64,000 bases of DNA from Wenxinia saemankumensis (GCF_900141735.1 NZ_FQYO01000002.1:310001-374000); one strand, 5' to 3'. Counted from the first letter of the stretch, positions 8,223 to 17,273 are shown. Notes: a model not told the origin generated them from the sequence alone. A program made the numbers and translations.

Positions 8223-10226
8223 TCAGAACGCCTGCCCGATCCCGAGATAGACCTGCACCTCCTCGAAGGCGTCGTCGCCCGAGGCGGGGGTGCCGACATC
8301 GAGCCGGATCGGCCCGATCGCGGTGTCGTAGCGCGCGCCGATCCCGACCCCGGCATGCCAGGGATCGTCCGCCTCGGGGAAGGTCTCGCGGCTGATGATC
8401 CCGGCATCGTAGAAGCCCACGGCCGAGATCGCGTCCGTGATCCCCACCCGCGCCTCGGCCTGGACCCCGACGAAGGACCGGCCCCCGGTCTCGAAGGTCA
8501 CGCCGTCGCGCTCGGTCTCGAGCGAGAGCGAGCGGAAGGGCTGGCCGCGCACGGTGCCGCCGCCGCCCGAGTAGAAGAGGTAGTTCGACGGCACGTCGAG
8601 CACGCTGTCCGGCCCGATCACCGAGCCGGCCTGCACCCGCCCCGCCAGCGTGAAGCGGTCGCCCCCGCCGAAGGACAGGTAGGCCCGCGCATCGGCGTAG
8701 AGCCGCCCGCCGAACCCCGTCTCGTCCAGCCCGTAGAACGGCGTCGCCTCGAGATTGACGTAGTAGCCTTCGGTCGCGTTCAGCTCGACGTTGCGCCGGT
8801 CCAGCACCGCGTCGACGGGGAAGGTCAGCAGGCGGTAGTCCCGCGTCACGCCGTCCTGTTCCTCGCGCGCGATCAGCAGGCCGGGACCGCCCTCGAGCGT
8901 GAGATCGTCGTTGACGTAGCGCGTCAGCGTCGCTTCGGCCGAGAAGCTGTCGAAGACGAAGGCCTCGGCATCCTCGCGCGACAGGGCGGTGCGGAAGGTC
9001 AGGTCGGTATCCCGGCGGAAGGTCGCGGGGCGGACGAACTCGGCCGACAGGCCGTAATCGATGCCGCCATCGGTTCCGCCGATATCCTCGATCCGCGCGT
9101 CGAGGCGCAGCGATTCCGCCCCGCCCAGCAGGTTGCGGTGCAGCCAGTACCCGGTCAGGGCGAGTCCGCTGTCCGTCGCCACCTCGGCGCCGAAGCCGAT
9201 CCGGCGGGGCAGCGCCTCCTGCACCTGGATCTCCAGCGGCAGGGTCTCGCCCGGGCCGGGCGCGTCGCCCTCGAGGATCGCGGCGGAGGAGAAGGCCGCG
9301 ATCCGCCGCAGCCGCTGCTCGGCGCCCGCGATCTCGTCCGGGGAATAGATCTCGCCCACCCGGATCCCGGCGATGTCGAGGATGCGCTGGGTCCGCACCG
9401 CCTCGTTCCCGTTGACGGTCGGTCGGCCGAAGGTCAGGACCGGCCCGGGCGCCAGCGCGACGCGGGCGTCCAGCTCCTCGGCCGGGTGGCGGGCGACGAT
9501 CTCCTGCGCCGCGATCGCGGCCAGCGGCCGCCCCGATTCGCGCCAGCCGTCGACCCCCGCATTCGCGGCCTGCCGGATCGTGTCCGCAGCGGCGACCTGT
9601 CCGGGGGCGAAGTCCTCGGGCAGCTCGGTCCCGGGCGCCAGCGGCTGCACCTCGGCCGTGCCGAAGGTGAAGACCGGCCCCGCTTCGACATCGATCACGA
9701 TCCGCCCGATCCGGGCCGGCGCGTCGAGCGGCGCGATGGTCGAGGCCTCGACCCCGTCGATCCGGATCGAGATCGTGGGCCCGTAATGACCCTCGCCGTA
9801 GAGCGCGGTGAGGATGCGGCGGTAATCGGCGGTCGCCGCAGCGACGTAGTCCTGCGCGGTGCTGTCCTCCCCCTCGGGATCGAGGCCGAGCGTCAGGGCG
9901 GCCGCCCGCACGCTGGTCTCGACATCGGCGTCCCCGCCCGAGAGGTCGAGCGTCACCTCCTGCGCGGCCCCCATCGTCGCGGCCAGGGCGAAGGCCCCCG
10001 CCGTCGCGGCGCGGGCGAAGGGGGCGGCCGCCGGACCCGGGCGGAGGGGCGCGGCAGGGGGGCGGGAGGCGGCGCGGCCGGGACGAGTGCCGGGACGGGG
10101 GCCGGGGCGCCCGCGCCGGTCGATGGATGTGCTGTCGATGGTCCCGGTCCCCCGCTCGTCCCCGCCCGGTCTCGCGTCCCGGCGCGTGCCGGCCCCGCGG
10201 ACCGGCTTTCCTGCCGGTTTATCCAA
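8223..10226 (-). CDS. tamA: TamA, BamA/Omp85-family outer-membrane assembly factor
   Basis: The mature part begins AQEVTLDLSGGDADVETSVRAA, followed by POTRA-type segments (RIVIDVEAGPVFTFGTAEV; GPVLTFGRPTVNGNEAVRT). A 16-strand Omp85 barrel follows, with the lid motif GGGTVRGQPFRSL (the family's VRGY/F motif) and a terminal Phe (QVYLGIGQAF) typical of outer-membrane barrels. It partners TamB, encoded next downstream. The start is doubtful: the longest frame opens with TTG at 10226 without a clear ribosome-binding site. It puts about 65 Arg/Pro/Gly-rich residues before a hydrophobic signal core (TAGAFALAATMGA), and I see no ATG or GTG that gives a normal signal peptide. Treat the 5' end as unresolved. 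Confidence 0.92.
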   Translation of the reverse strand: MDKPAGKPVRGAGTRRDARPGGDERGTGTIDSTSIDRRGRPGPRPGTRPGRAASRPPAAPLRPGPAAAPFARAATAGAFALAATMGAAQEVTLDLSGGDADVETSVRAAALTLGLDPEGEDSTAQDYVAAATADYRRILTALYGEGHYGPTISIRIDGVEASTIAPLDAPARIGRIVIDVEAGPVFTFGTAEVQPLAPGTELPEDFAPGQVAAADTIRQAANAGVDGWRESGRPLAAIAAQEIVARHPAEELDARVALAPGPVLTFGRPTVNGNEAVRTQRILDIAGIRVGEIYSPDEIAGAEQRLRRIAAFSSAAILEGDAPGPGETLPLEIQVQEALPRRIGFGAEVATDSGLALTGYWLHRNLLGGAESLRLDARIEDIGGTDGGIDYGLSAEFVRPATFRRDTDLTFRTALSREDAEAFVFDSFSAEATLTRYVNDDLTLEGGPGLLIAREEQDGVTRDYRLLTFPVDAVLDRRNVELNATEGYYVNLEATPFYGLDETGFGGRLYADARAYLSFGGGDRFTLAGRVQAGSVIGPDSVLDVPSNYLFYSGGGGTVRGQPFRSLSLETERDGVTFETGGRSFVGVQAEARVGITDAISAVGFYDAGIISRETFPEADDPWHAGVGIGARYDTAIGPIRLDVGTPASGDDAFEEVQVYLGIGQAF

Positions 10227-10516
10227 GCGCGGCGCGGGATTGAATGCGACATCGCAGGGGCGGGGCGAATTGTGATCGGCGGCATCGCGCCTATGACGCG
10301 CAGGTCAGGCGGGGTCGCGGGCGGCCCCCGGGGTGGGCCTGCCCCGCGGCGGCCCGGGGCCGACGGCTCCCGGCCACGGCGACCGGGCCCGATCGGCGGG
10401 GACCGCCCCGCAGCGGGGGCGGGCGTCCTCTCCCGGATCGCCCCCGCCCGAACGCTCCCGTGCGGGTTCCGTCGCCCGTCCCCCGTCCGCACCTGCCGGT
10501 CCGGGCCGCCCCCCGC
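10227..10516. other. Intergenic region between tamA and truA
   Basis: No gene is seen here. The right part is a run of GC-rich inverted repeats (for example CCCGC..GCGGG around 10444-10468) that could end truA transcription on the minus strand. The left part must hold the tamA promoter, and possibly its true start, but no confident -35/-10 was found. Confidence 0.45.
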
Positions 10517-11290
10517 CTAGCGGTCCCCGAACGGGTCCACGGGATAGCCCACCCCGGCGAGGCACAGGCCCTGCGGCGGCGCGACGGGCCCGCAGGCGGC
10601 GCGGTCCCGGGCCGCCAGCGCCCGCCCCACCTCCTCCGGCGCCCAGGCCCCGGCGCCCACCCGCTCCAGCGTCCCTGCGAAGCTGCGGACCTGGTTGTGC
10701 AGGAAGGAGCGGGCCCGCACCTGCAGCCGGATCTCCGGGCCGGACGGGCCCTCCGCCTCCTCCACCTCCAGCGCATCCAGGGTCCGCACGGGGCTGTCCG
10801 CCTGGCAGATGGTCGAACGGAAGGTGGTGAAGTCGTGCCGCCCCAGCAGATGCGCCGCCCCCGCCCGCATCGCCGCGGCGTCCAGCGCGTGCCGCACCTG
10901 CCAGACCTGTCCGTCCTCCAGCACCGCCGGGGCCCGGCGCAGCAGGATGCGGAAGGTGTAGCGCCGCTCCACCGCCGAGAAGCGGGCATGCCAGCCATCC
11001 GGCACCCGCGCACAGGCGGTGATCGCGACGGGATCGGGCCGCAGGTGGTGGTTCAGCGCCTCGGACAGGCGGAACGGGTCCCAGTCCTTGGCGAGGTCCG
11101 CCTGCGCCACCTGGCCCCGCGCATGCACGCCGGCATCGGTGCGGCCGGCGGCGGCGATCGTGTGGGAGCCCGGCTCCAGCCGGGCCAGCGCCGCCTCGAT
11201 CGCCCCCTGGACCGAGGGCCGGTCGGCCTGCCGCTGCCAGCCCGAGAATGGCGCGCCGTGATATTCGACCTTGAGAGCGTAGCGGGGCAT
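10517..11290 (-). CDS. truA: tRNA pseudouridine(38-40) synthase TruA
   Basis: This 257-aa protein has the family's full length. The catalytic aspartate is D52 in [12 protein letters not shown]. Other TruA landmarks are [12 protein letters not shown] near the N-terminus, [16 protein letters not shown], and [15 protein letters not shown], where the family binds RNA. The enzyme converts uridines 38-40 of the tRNA anticodon arm to pseudouridine in the cytoplasm. It is divergent from ycjX, and the 280-bp gap holds a palindromic element. It may be read together with tamA-tamB downstream, but the 290-bp gap argues for separate promoters. Confidence 0.97.
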   Translation of the reverse strand: MPRYALKVEYHGAPFSGWQRQADRPSVQGAIEAALARLEPGSHTIAAAGRTDAGVHARGQVAQADLAKDWDPFRLSEALNHHLRPDPVAITACARVPDGWHARFSAVERRYTFRILLRRAPAVLEDGQVWQVRHALDAAAMRAGAAHLLGRHDFTTFRSTICQADSPVRTLDALEVEEAEGPSGPEIRLQVRARSFLHNQVRSFAGTLERVGAGAWAPEEVGRALAARDRAACGPVAPPQGLCLAGVGYPVDPFGDR

Positions 11291-11400
11291 CCCGCCGCTC
11301 TAGTGCCGCACCCCCCGCAAGGCCAGCCCCCCGGACGACCCCGCGGGCGCGCCCGTCGATACCTGCCCCCGCTCGCCCCTTCCCCGCCGTGCGCGGTTCT

Positions 11401-11470
11401 CCTTATCTTGCCCACAAGTACTCCCGGGGTGAGGCCCGTCAGGGCCGAGGGGGCAGCGCCCCCTGCCCGG
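11401..11470 (+). repeat. Dispersed palindromic intergenic element, copy 2
   Basis: This copy has CTTATCTTGCCCAC, then AGTACTCCCGGGG, a GGCCCGTCAGGGCC inner palindrome and a GAGGGGGC-AGC-GCCCCCT stem. It is the one copy lying between two divergent genes (truA and ycjX) rather than behind a gene's 3' end. The rest of the 11291-11573 gap shows no gene. Confidence 0.75.
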
Positions 11471-11573
11471 GTGCCGCGCGCGCCCCGCCCCCGGCCTCGC
11501 GACCGCGCCATCGCCTTTCGCCTGCCGCCTTGCCGCCCTATCTTCGGGGACGACGACATCGACGGAGGCCGCC

Positions 11574-13001
11574 TTGGTCCTCGGAACCCTGACCAGCGGC
11601 CTGACCGACGGCCTCGCCCGCACGACGCGCGGGCTGGGCGATGCCGCGCGCGCGCCCTTCGTCGACCGCACGATCCGGCTCGGCGTCACCGGCCTCTCCC
11701 GCGCGGGCAAGACCGTGTTCATCACCTCGCTCGTCGCCAACCTGCTCGACCGCGGGCGGATGCCGCAGCTCTCGGCCGCCGCGCAGGGCCGGATCCGCGC
11801 CGCCTGGCTGCAGCCGCAGCCCGACGACACGCTGCCCCGCTTCCGCTACGAGGATCATCGCGCCGCGCTCACCGGCACCGAGCCGCGCTGGCCCGAGGGG
11901 ACGAAGCGCATCAGCCAGCTGCGACTGTCGCTCAAGGTCGAGCCGCGGGGCCTGCTCTCGGGCCTGCAGGGGCCGCAGACGGTGCATCTCGACATCATCG
12001 ACTATCCCGGCGAATGGCTGCTCGATCTCGGCCTTCTCGACCGGTCCTATGCCGACTGGTCCCGCGACGCGCTCGCCCGTGCCTCCGCCCGCCCCGAGGC
12101 CGAGGGCGTGCGCGCCGCGCTCGACGCCGCCGATCCCACCGCCGAGGCGCGCGAGCCCGAGATGGAGGCGCTGGCCGAGGCCTGGCGCGGCTACCTGAGG
12201 GCCGCGCAGGCGGCGGGCTACAGCGACCTCACCCCCGGCCGCTTCCTGCTGCCGGGCGAGATGGCGGGATCGCCCGCGCTGACCTTCGCCCCGCTGCCCG
12301 AGCCGCGCGATCCGCCCCGGCGCTCGCTCTGGCGCGAGTTCGAGCGGCGCTACGACGCCTATCGGCGGCACGTGGTGAAGCCCTTCTTCCGCGACCATTT
12401 CTCCCGGATCGACCGGCAGGTCGTGCTGGTCGACATGCTGGGCGCGGTGCATCGCGGCCCCCGCGCGGTCGAGGATCTGCGCCTCGCCATGGCCGACATC
12501 CTGGGCGCCTTCCGCCCCGGCCGGAACGCCTGGCTCTCGGCGATCTTCCGCGGCCGCCGGGTCGAGCGGATACTCTTCGCCGCGACCAAGGCCGACCACC
12601 TGCACCATGCCCAGCACCCGCGCCTCACCGCGCTCGCCGAGGCGCTGCTGCGCGACGCGAAGGACCGGGCCGATTTCGCCGGCGCCAGGACCGCCGCGAT
12701 GTCCATCGCCGCCCTGCGCACGACGGTCGAGGAGACGCGCGAGCACGAGGGCCGGCCCGTCGACCTCGTGCGCGGCCGGCTCGAGGGATCGGGCCGGCAG
12801 GCCGCCTTCCATCCGGGCGAGCTGCCCGCCGATCCCGGGCACCTGCTCTCGCCCGCCCGCGGGGGGGCGCAGACCTGGCTGGACGGCGATTACGGCGCGA
12901 TGACCTTCGCCCCCGCGCGGCTCACCCTGGCCCCGGGGGAGGGGCCGCCGCATATCCGCCTCGACCGCGCGGCCGAGTTCCTGTTCGGGGACGCGCTGTG
13001 A
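11574..13001 (+). CDS. ycjX: YcjX-family P-loop GTPase-like protein (DUF463)
   Basis: This 475-aa protein has a Walker A motif GLSRAGKT (residues 40-47) and the family's conserved DIIDYPGEWLLDL segment, where a switch region would be. It also has WREFERRYDAYRRHVVKPFFRDHF and a late ATKADHLH, which resembles the NKxD/TKxD base-recognition motif. The TTG start is supported by GGAGG five bases upstream and by the absence of a better codon. The family is stress-linked in enterobacteria (ycjX-ycjF, downstream of the psp genes), but its molecular role is unknown. Its stop overlaps the GTG of the next gene (GTGA), so the two are translationally coupled. ycjF follows one gene later, so the classical pair is split by an acetyltransferase. 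Confidence 0.92.
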   Translation: MVLGTLTSGLTDGLARTTRGLGDAARAPFVDRTIRLGVTGLSRAGKTVFITSLVANLLDRGRMPQLSAAAQGRIRAAWLQPQPDDTLPRFRYEDHRAALTGTEPRWPEGTKRISQLRLSLKVEPRGLLSGLQGPQTVHLDIIDYPGEWLLDLGLLDRSYADWSRDALARASARPEAEGVRAALDAADPTAEAREPEMEALAEAWRGYLRAAQAAGYSDLTPGRFLLPGEMAGSPALTFAPLPEPRDPPRRSLWREFERRYDAYRRHVVKPFFRDHFSRIDRQVVLVDMLGAVHRGPRAVEDLRLAMADILGAFRPGRNAWLSAIFRGRRVERILFAATKADHLHHAQHPRLTALAEALLRDAKDRADFAGARTAAMSIAALRTTVEETREHEGRPVDLVRGRLEGSGRQAAFHPGELPADPGHLLSPARGGAQTWLDGDYGAMTFAPARLTLAPGEGPPHIRLDRAAEFLFGDAL

Positions 13002-13453
13002 GCGGCCCCGCGATCCGCCCCGCCCGGTCCGAGGACGCCCCCGCCATCGCCGCGATCCTCGGCGGCTGGGTGCGGGAGACCGGCTGGATGCCCAGGCTCC
13101 ACAGCGCGGACGAGGATCTGCACTTCGCGCGCCATCTGGTCCGGACGCAGGACGTTCTCGTCGCGGGTAACCCGCCGCAGGGCTTCCTCGCCCGGAACGG
13201 CGAGGACGTGACCGCGCTCTACCTCGCGCCCGGTGCGCGTGGCAGGGGGACCGGCCGCGCGCTCCTCGACGCCGCCAAGGCCGAGAGCCCGCGCCTCGCG
13301 CTCTGGACCTTCGCCGCGAATGCGGGCGCGCGCGCCTTCTACGCCCGCGAGGGCTTCACCCAGATCGGCGGCACGCCCGGAGAGAACGACGAGGGCTTGC
13401 CCGACATCCGCCTGCAATGGACCGCCCCCGCGGCGAAGGCGGGAGACCCATGA
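12998..13453 (+). CDS. GNAT-family N-acetyltransferase
   Basis: This 151-aa protein starts with GTG inside the ycjX stop (GTGA) and ends inside the ycjF start (ATGA). It follows the GNAT pattern: an N-terminal IRPARSEDAPAIAAIL strand-helix, a central VTALYLAPGARGRGTGRALLD with the acetyl-CoA loop (R/Q-x-x-G-x-G/A as RGRGTG), and NAGARAFYAREGFTQIG in the last third. These enzymes move an acetyl group from acetyl-CoA to an amine; the acceptor cannot be told. Tight coupling on both sides suggests that a fixed ratio to YcjX and YcjF matters (inference). Confidence 0.88.
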   Translation: MSGPAIRPARSEDAPAIAAILGGWVRETGWMPRLHSADEDLHFARHLVRTQDVLVAGNPPQGFLARNGEDVTALYLAPGARGRGTGRALLDAAKAESPRLALWTFAANAGARAFYAREGFTQIGGTPGENDEGLPDIRLQWTAPAAKAGDP

Positions 13454-14475
13454 CCGAGACCCGCACCGGCCCCGTCCTGATCGACCTCGACGCCGAGGCA
13501 GAGGCCGCCCGCCCCGAAACGGCCCCCCCGGTCCCCGACGTCGCGCCCGCGGGCCGCGGAAGCGCGATGGCGCAGGCGGCCCGGCTCGCCGCGCGGCGCC
13601 CCTCGCGGCTCGGCACCCTGTTCTGGGGGCTGGCCGGCGCGCTCCTCTCCTTCGTGGTGACGGTGGCGGCCTGGAGCTGGATCGGCGCGCTGATGGCGGC
13701 CTATCCCGCGCTCGGCTGGATGGCGGCGGTGCTGACCCTGTCCTTCCTCGTCGTGCTGCTTCTCATGGCGGGGCGCGAGATGGCGGCGCTGCTGCGGCTC
13801 GGCCGGATCGACCACCTGCGGGCCGAGGCGGAGGCGGCGGTGGCGCAGGACGATCTGAAGGCGGCGCGCAGGGTCGCGGCGGGGGTCGAGCGGCTCTATG
13901 CCGGGCGGCCCGACGCCGCCTGGGGCCTGGCACGGCTGAAGGACCGGAAGGAGGACATTTTCGACGCGGACGGGCTGCTCGGCCTGGTCGAGACCGACCT
14001 GCTCGCGCCGCTCGACCTCGCCGCCATGCGCGAGGTCGAGGGCGCGGCGCGGCAGGTCGCCACGGTGACGGCGGTGGTGCCGCTGGCGCTGGCCGACGTG
14101 GTCGCCGCGCTGACCGCCAATGTCCGCATGATCCGCCGCGTCGCCGAGATCTATGGCGGGCGGTCGGGCACGATCGGCGGCTGGCGCCTGACCCGGGCGG
14201 TGATGACCCATCTCGTCGCCACGGGCGCGGTCGCGGTGGGCGACGACCTGATCCATTCCGTGGCCGGGGGCAGCCTGCTCACCCGCCTCTCCCGCCGCTT
14301 CGGCGAAGGCGTGGTGAACGGCGCCCTGACCGCCCGGGTCGGCGTCGCGGCGATGGAGGTCTGCCGCCCGCTGCCCTTCGTCGCGGTCGCCCGTCCCTCG
14401 GTCTCGGCGCTGGTCGGGCGGGCGCTGGCCGGTCTCTTCGGCTCGGGCCGGGAGGACGCACCGGACCGGGACTGA
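13450..14475 (+). CDS. ycjF: YcjF / TIGR01620 family inner-membrane protein (DUF697)
   Basis: This 341-aa protein has a soluble acidic N-terminus and two adjacent membrane segments (about residues 58-80 and 90-112; LFWGLAGALLSFVVTVAAW and MAAVLTLSFLVVLLLMAG). The C-terminal DUF697-type domain includes NVRMIRRVAEIYGGRSG and VGDDLIHSVAGGSLLTRLSRRFGEG. The family partners YcjX. Its ATG overlaps the acetyltransferase stop by ATGA, completing a three-gene coupled operon. The biochemical role is unknown; a membrane anchor for the YcjX GTPase is a reasonable guess only. Confidence 0.92.
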   Translation: MTETRTGPVLIDLDAEAEAARPETAPPVPDVAPAGRGSAMAQAARLAARRPSRLGTLFWGLAGALLSFVVTVAAWSWIGALMAAYPALGWMAAVLTLSFLVVLLLMAGREMAALLRLGRIDHLRAEAEAAVAQDDLKAARRVAAGVERLYAGRPDAAWGLARLKDRKEDIFDADGLLGLVETDLLAPLDLAAMREVEGAARQVATVTAVVPLALADVVAALTANVRMIRRVAEIYGGRSGTIGGWRLTRAVMTHLVATGAVAVGDDLIHSVAGGSLLTRLSRRFGEGVVNGALTARVGVAAMEVCRPLPFVAVARPSVSALVGRALAGLFGSGREDAPDRD

Positions 14476-14637
14476 CCGCCGTCCCGCGCCGCGAAGGCCG
14501 CCTGCGTCCAGCGAACCGCACGCCCCCCCCATCGCGCGAAGGACAGTCGGCCCGGCCCGGGCGAGGGCCGCTCGCGAGGCGCGGCGACCGCCTGAGCCCC
14601 GCCTCGCCACCCGGATGCTCCGGCCGGTCCCCCGCCG

Positions 14638-14700
14638 GCGCCCCTCCTTCGCAGGGGCGCAAATACCGCGGGGGTCCGGGGGCAGAGCCCCCGGCCCCGG
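14638..14700 (+). repeat. Dispersed palindromic intergenic element, copy 3, with adjoining hairpin
   Basis: A perfect hairpin GCGCCCCT-CCTTCGC-AGGGGCGC (14638-14660) runs straight into AAATACCGCGGGGGTCCGGG and a GGGGGC-AGA-GCCCCC stem. It lies 160 bp behind ycjF and before the DUF1127-like gene. The remainder of the 14476-14827 gap shows no gene. A GGGAGAC stretch near 14800 belongs to the translation start region of the next gene. Confidence 0.65.
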
Positions 14701-14827
14701 CGGCCGCAGGCCGGATCCTCGGGGGTCCCGCGCGCCGCAACCCGGCCTTGCGCGACCGGCTCTGGTGGCGCGCGCCCCCCGGGTCCAGATCGGGGGGCGA
14801 GGGAGACGACAGACCGGAGACGGACAG

Positions 14828-15070
14828 ATGAGCCTTCAGACTTCCCCGACCATTGACCGGACCACGGCCCGGACCGACGCCCGGATCGACGCCGATCTCG
14901 ACGCCTTCTTCGCCGGTCTTGGCATGGGCGTGAACGCCTACGAACTGCGCCAGGCCCGGCGCGACCGGCTCGTCGCGCTCGCCGCGCTCAGCGATGCCGA
15001 GCTGGCCGCCCGCGGGATCGACCGGGACGGCATTCCCGCCCATGTCTTCTCCGACCTGCTCGCCGCCTGA
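14828..15070 (+). CDS. Small DUF1127-like protein
   Basis: This 80-aa protein has the C-terminal pattern RLVALAALSDAELAARGIDRDGIPAHVFSDLLA, which is the DUF1127 layout (L..LsD.eLa..GI.R..I...v). The N-terminal half (IDADLDAFFAGLGMGVNAYELRQ) resembles the longer Rhodobacterales variant of this family. The ATG is preceded by GGAG at an eight-base spacing. Some small DUF1127 proteins act in sRNA-linked phosphate or stress circuits in related bacteria; whether this one does is unknown. It is a single gene, facing a convergent monooxygenase. Confidence 0.72.
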   Translation: MSLQTSPTIDRTTARTDARIDADLDAFFAGLGMGVNAYELRQARRDRLVALAALSDAELAARGIDRDGIPAHVFSDLLAA

Positions 15071-15177
15071 CCCCGCCCCGGCCCCGCGATCCCGGCGCGG
15101 CTGCAGGGCCCCGCCCGGCGCGGGGGCAGCGCGCGCTCCGGACTGCGGCAAGGCGCCTCTCTGTGCCGAGCCGGGTT

Positions 15178-16425
15178 TCAGCGGCCCCCGCGCGGGTCGG
15201 CCGCCCGGGCAGGCATTGCGGCCGGCGGGTCCCTGTGCGCGGAGAGCGATCCCAGCGGGGGCAGCAGGTCCCCGGCGACCAGCCGGGAGAGGAGGCGGGG
15301 CAGGGGCGGCACGCCGGTCAGCGGCGCCAGCACCCGGTCCCGCAGCACCGGCAGCGCCCGGCTGTCGGACTGGTATTGCGGGGTGAAGAGCGCGCTCATC
15401 GCCTGGTAGGCGGCCACGTGCCAGCGCCGGGCGAGGGCATAGGCGCGCGGCGCCGCGTCCAGCGGATGCAGCGCCAAGGCGCGGGTCAGAGCGGCGGCGT
15501 CCAGCAGCGCCATGTTCGCCCCCTGGCCGAGCTGCGGCGAGGCGCGGTGCGCGGCGTCCCCGATATGGACGACCCCCGCCCCGCAGGGCCGCCGCAGGCT
15601 GCCGTGCGAATAGCGCGCCATCGTCATCTGCCCGGCATCCGTCACCCCGTCGAGGAACGGCGCGATGGCGGGCCAGAGCGCGCGGGCCTCGTCCTTCCAC
15701 GCCGCGAGGCCCCCGGCCCGCCACTCCGCCTCGCCGTCCCGGGGCAGGGACCAGAAGATCGCGGCGAGGGCCCCGTCCGTTCCCGGCAGCCGTCCGACCG
15801 GCAGCACGCCGATCATCCGGTCGGCCCGCCGGTAGCACTGGCTCAGCCGGTCGGGGGGCAGGGCGGTCTGCGGCCAGCGCACCGTGCCCCAGATCGCCCC
15901 GTAGGAGAGCGGCCGCGCGACGAGCGGCGAGAGCGGCGAGTTCGCCCCGGCCGCGTCCACCACCAGGTCGAACGGCCCGAACCTGTCCCCGGCGAGCAGG
16001 AATCGCGCCCCGCGCCCCGTCGTTTCTGCCCCCGTCACCTCCGCCCCCGTCACCTCCGCGCCCGGCACGATCCGGGCCCCCGCCGCGCGTGCCGCCTCGA
16101 GCAGCGCCTCGAAGAGCGCGGCCCGGTGGATGGCCAGTCCGTGGCGCCCGGGCCCGTAGGCGACGTCCAGGACGGTGCGCCCCGTCGTCGCCTCGTGCCC
16201 GTGCAGCCGCGCGATCCGCGCCCCGTGATCGAAGGCCGCCCCGGCCCCCGCCGCGCGCAGGACGGCCTGCCCGACCGGCTGGATCACCAGCCCGGACCCG
16301 ACCGGGGCGGGCCGCGCGAAGCGGTCGAGCACCGTCACCTCGTGCCCGTCCCGCGCCAGCAGCGCCGCCGCCGCCAGCCCGCCAATTCCCGCCCCCGCGA
16401 TCCCGATTCCGTAGCGCCGCGCCAT
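15178..16425 (-). CDS. FAD-dependent monooxygenase (salicylate-hydroxylase/UbiH-like)
   Basis: This 415-aa protein has the Rossmann GxGxxG motif (IGIAGAGIGGLAAAALLARDG) at the N-terminus and the second FAD motif HIGDAAHRASPQLGQGANMA near residue 300, both typical of class A flavin monooxygenases. LAIHRAALFEALLEAA near residue 118 is the family's substrate-side helix. The substrate is not evident; similar proteins are often annotated salicylate or 6-hydroxynicotinate hydroxylases. A short peptide repeat, GAEVTGAEVTGAETTG, sits on a surface loop. The start has GGGGAG four bases upstream. The gene is monocistronic and divergent from a GNAT gene. Confidence 0.85.
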   Translation of the reverse strand: MARRYGIGIAGAGIGGLAAAALLARDGHEVTVLDRFARPAPVGSGLVIQPVGQAVLRAAGAGAAFDHGARIARLHGHEATTGRTVLDVAYGPGRHGLAIHRAALFEALLEAARAAGARIVPGAEVTGAEVTGAETTGRGARFLLAGDRFGPFDLVVDAAGANSPLSPLVARPLSYGAIWGTVRWPQTALPPDRLSQCYRRADRMIGVLPVGRLPGTDGALAAIFWSLPRDGEAEWRAGGLAAWKDEARALWPAIAPFLDGVTDAGQMTMARYSHGSLRRPCGAGVVHIGDAAHRASPQLGQGANMALLDAAALTRALALHPLDAAPRAYALARRWHVAAYQAMSALFTPQYQSDSRALPVLRDRVLAPLTGVPPLPRLLSRLVAGDLLPPLGSLSAHRDPPAAMPARAADPRGGR

Positions 16426-16532
16426 CGCTCCCCCGTCCGTCCGGGCCGCGCCCGTGGTTGAAGACGCGGGCCCTTTCCCCTAGGTGATGACACTTTCCGC
16501 CCCGATCCAATCCCCAACCGACCGAACCGACC

Positions 16533-17003
16533 ATGCCCGACGCCGCCGAGCTCACCCTCCGCCGCTCCCGCCCGCTCGACCTCGAACCGCTGGTGGACCT
16601 GCTGACCGACGAGGCCGATCTGGCGCTCGTCAATCCCTCCGCCAAGCATCCCTTCGATCCGATGGAATGGTACGAGATCTGGCTGAACGAACCCGGCGAC
16701 GCGGCCTATTACCTCGTCGACGACGACGGGCGGGAACAGGGCTTCTTCGCGCTGCGCCCCGGCATCGGACCCGAGCAGCGCCACCTCGCCTATGTCTACG
16801 TCGCCCCCGAGGCGCGCGGCGGGGCCGGAGACCGGCTGACCACGCTGGTGGAGAAAGCCGCCCGCGATCTCGACGCGCTGACCGTCACGCTGAAATGCGA
16901 GACCGACAATGCCCCCGCGCTGAACGCCTACCGCGCGGCCGGCTACGAGGAGCTGGACGTGAACGGCGGCATGGCGACGATGCGGATCGACCTCGGGGCG
17001 TGA
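16533..17003 (+). CDS. GNAT-family N-acetyltransferase
   Basis: This 156-aa protein opens with LTLRRSRPLDLEPLVDLL. It carries LAYVYVAPEARGGAGDRLTTLVEKAA (the acetyl-CoA binding segment, here with RGGAGD instead of the usual Q/RxxGxG/A) and CETDNAPALNAYRAAGYEELDV, the usual C-terminal GNAT motif. The acceptor is unknown. It stands alone ahead of the ileS leader region and faces away from the FAD monooxygenase, with which it may share a regulatory gap of about 100 bp. Confidence 0.87.
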   Translation: MPDAAELTLRRSRPLDLEPLVDLLTDEADLALVNPSAKHPFDPMEWYEIWLNEPGDAAYYLVDDDGREQGFFALRPGIGPEQRHLAYVYVAPEARGGAGDRLTTLVEKAARDLDALTVTLKCETDNAPALNAYRAAGYEELDVNGGMATMRIDLGA

Positions 17004-17227
17004 GGCCGCGCCGCCGGGCGGGGGCAGGGCCGGGCCGCCCTGCGCCCTTCGGGCCGCCGCCCAGCCGCAGCCTGACCGGGGGTAGCGGATCGCCGGCGCC
17101 GCGCAGTGCCGACCGCGTCCGGGCCGCGGGGGCCGCTCCCCCCGGTCCTCCCGCAGCGGGCCAGGAAAGGCCGCTCGCCGCCCCGGGGAGTCCCGGCCCG
17201 TCGACGCCGCCCTGCCAGGTCCGGACC

Positions 17228-17273
17228 GCGCGCCCTTCCAGGGGCCCCCAATACCGCGCGCTCCTCGGGCCCC
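17228..17273 (+). repeat. Dispersed palindromic intergenic element, copy 4 (degenerate)
   Basis: GCGCCCTTCCAGGGGCCCC is followed by CAATACCGCGCGCTCCTCGGGCCCC. The order and spacing match the copy at 14.6 kb, with several substitutions. The rest of 17004-17318 shows GC-rich sequence without a convincing gene. Confidence 0.45.

Noticed and set aside
2399-8407. A 2002-codon open frame on the minus strand in another phase over tamB, and long plus-strand frames at 3016-5277 and 4109-5854
   Set aside because: They are shadows of tamB caused by very high GC and the tandem repeats. Their translations are Arg/Pro/Gly- or Ser-rich and match no family, while the tamB frame shows a signal peptide and the DUF490 domain.
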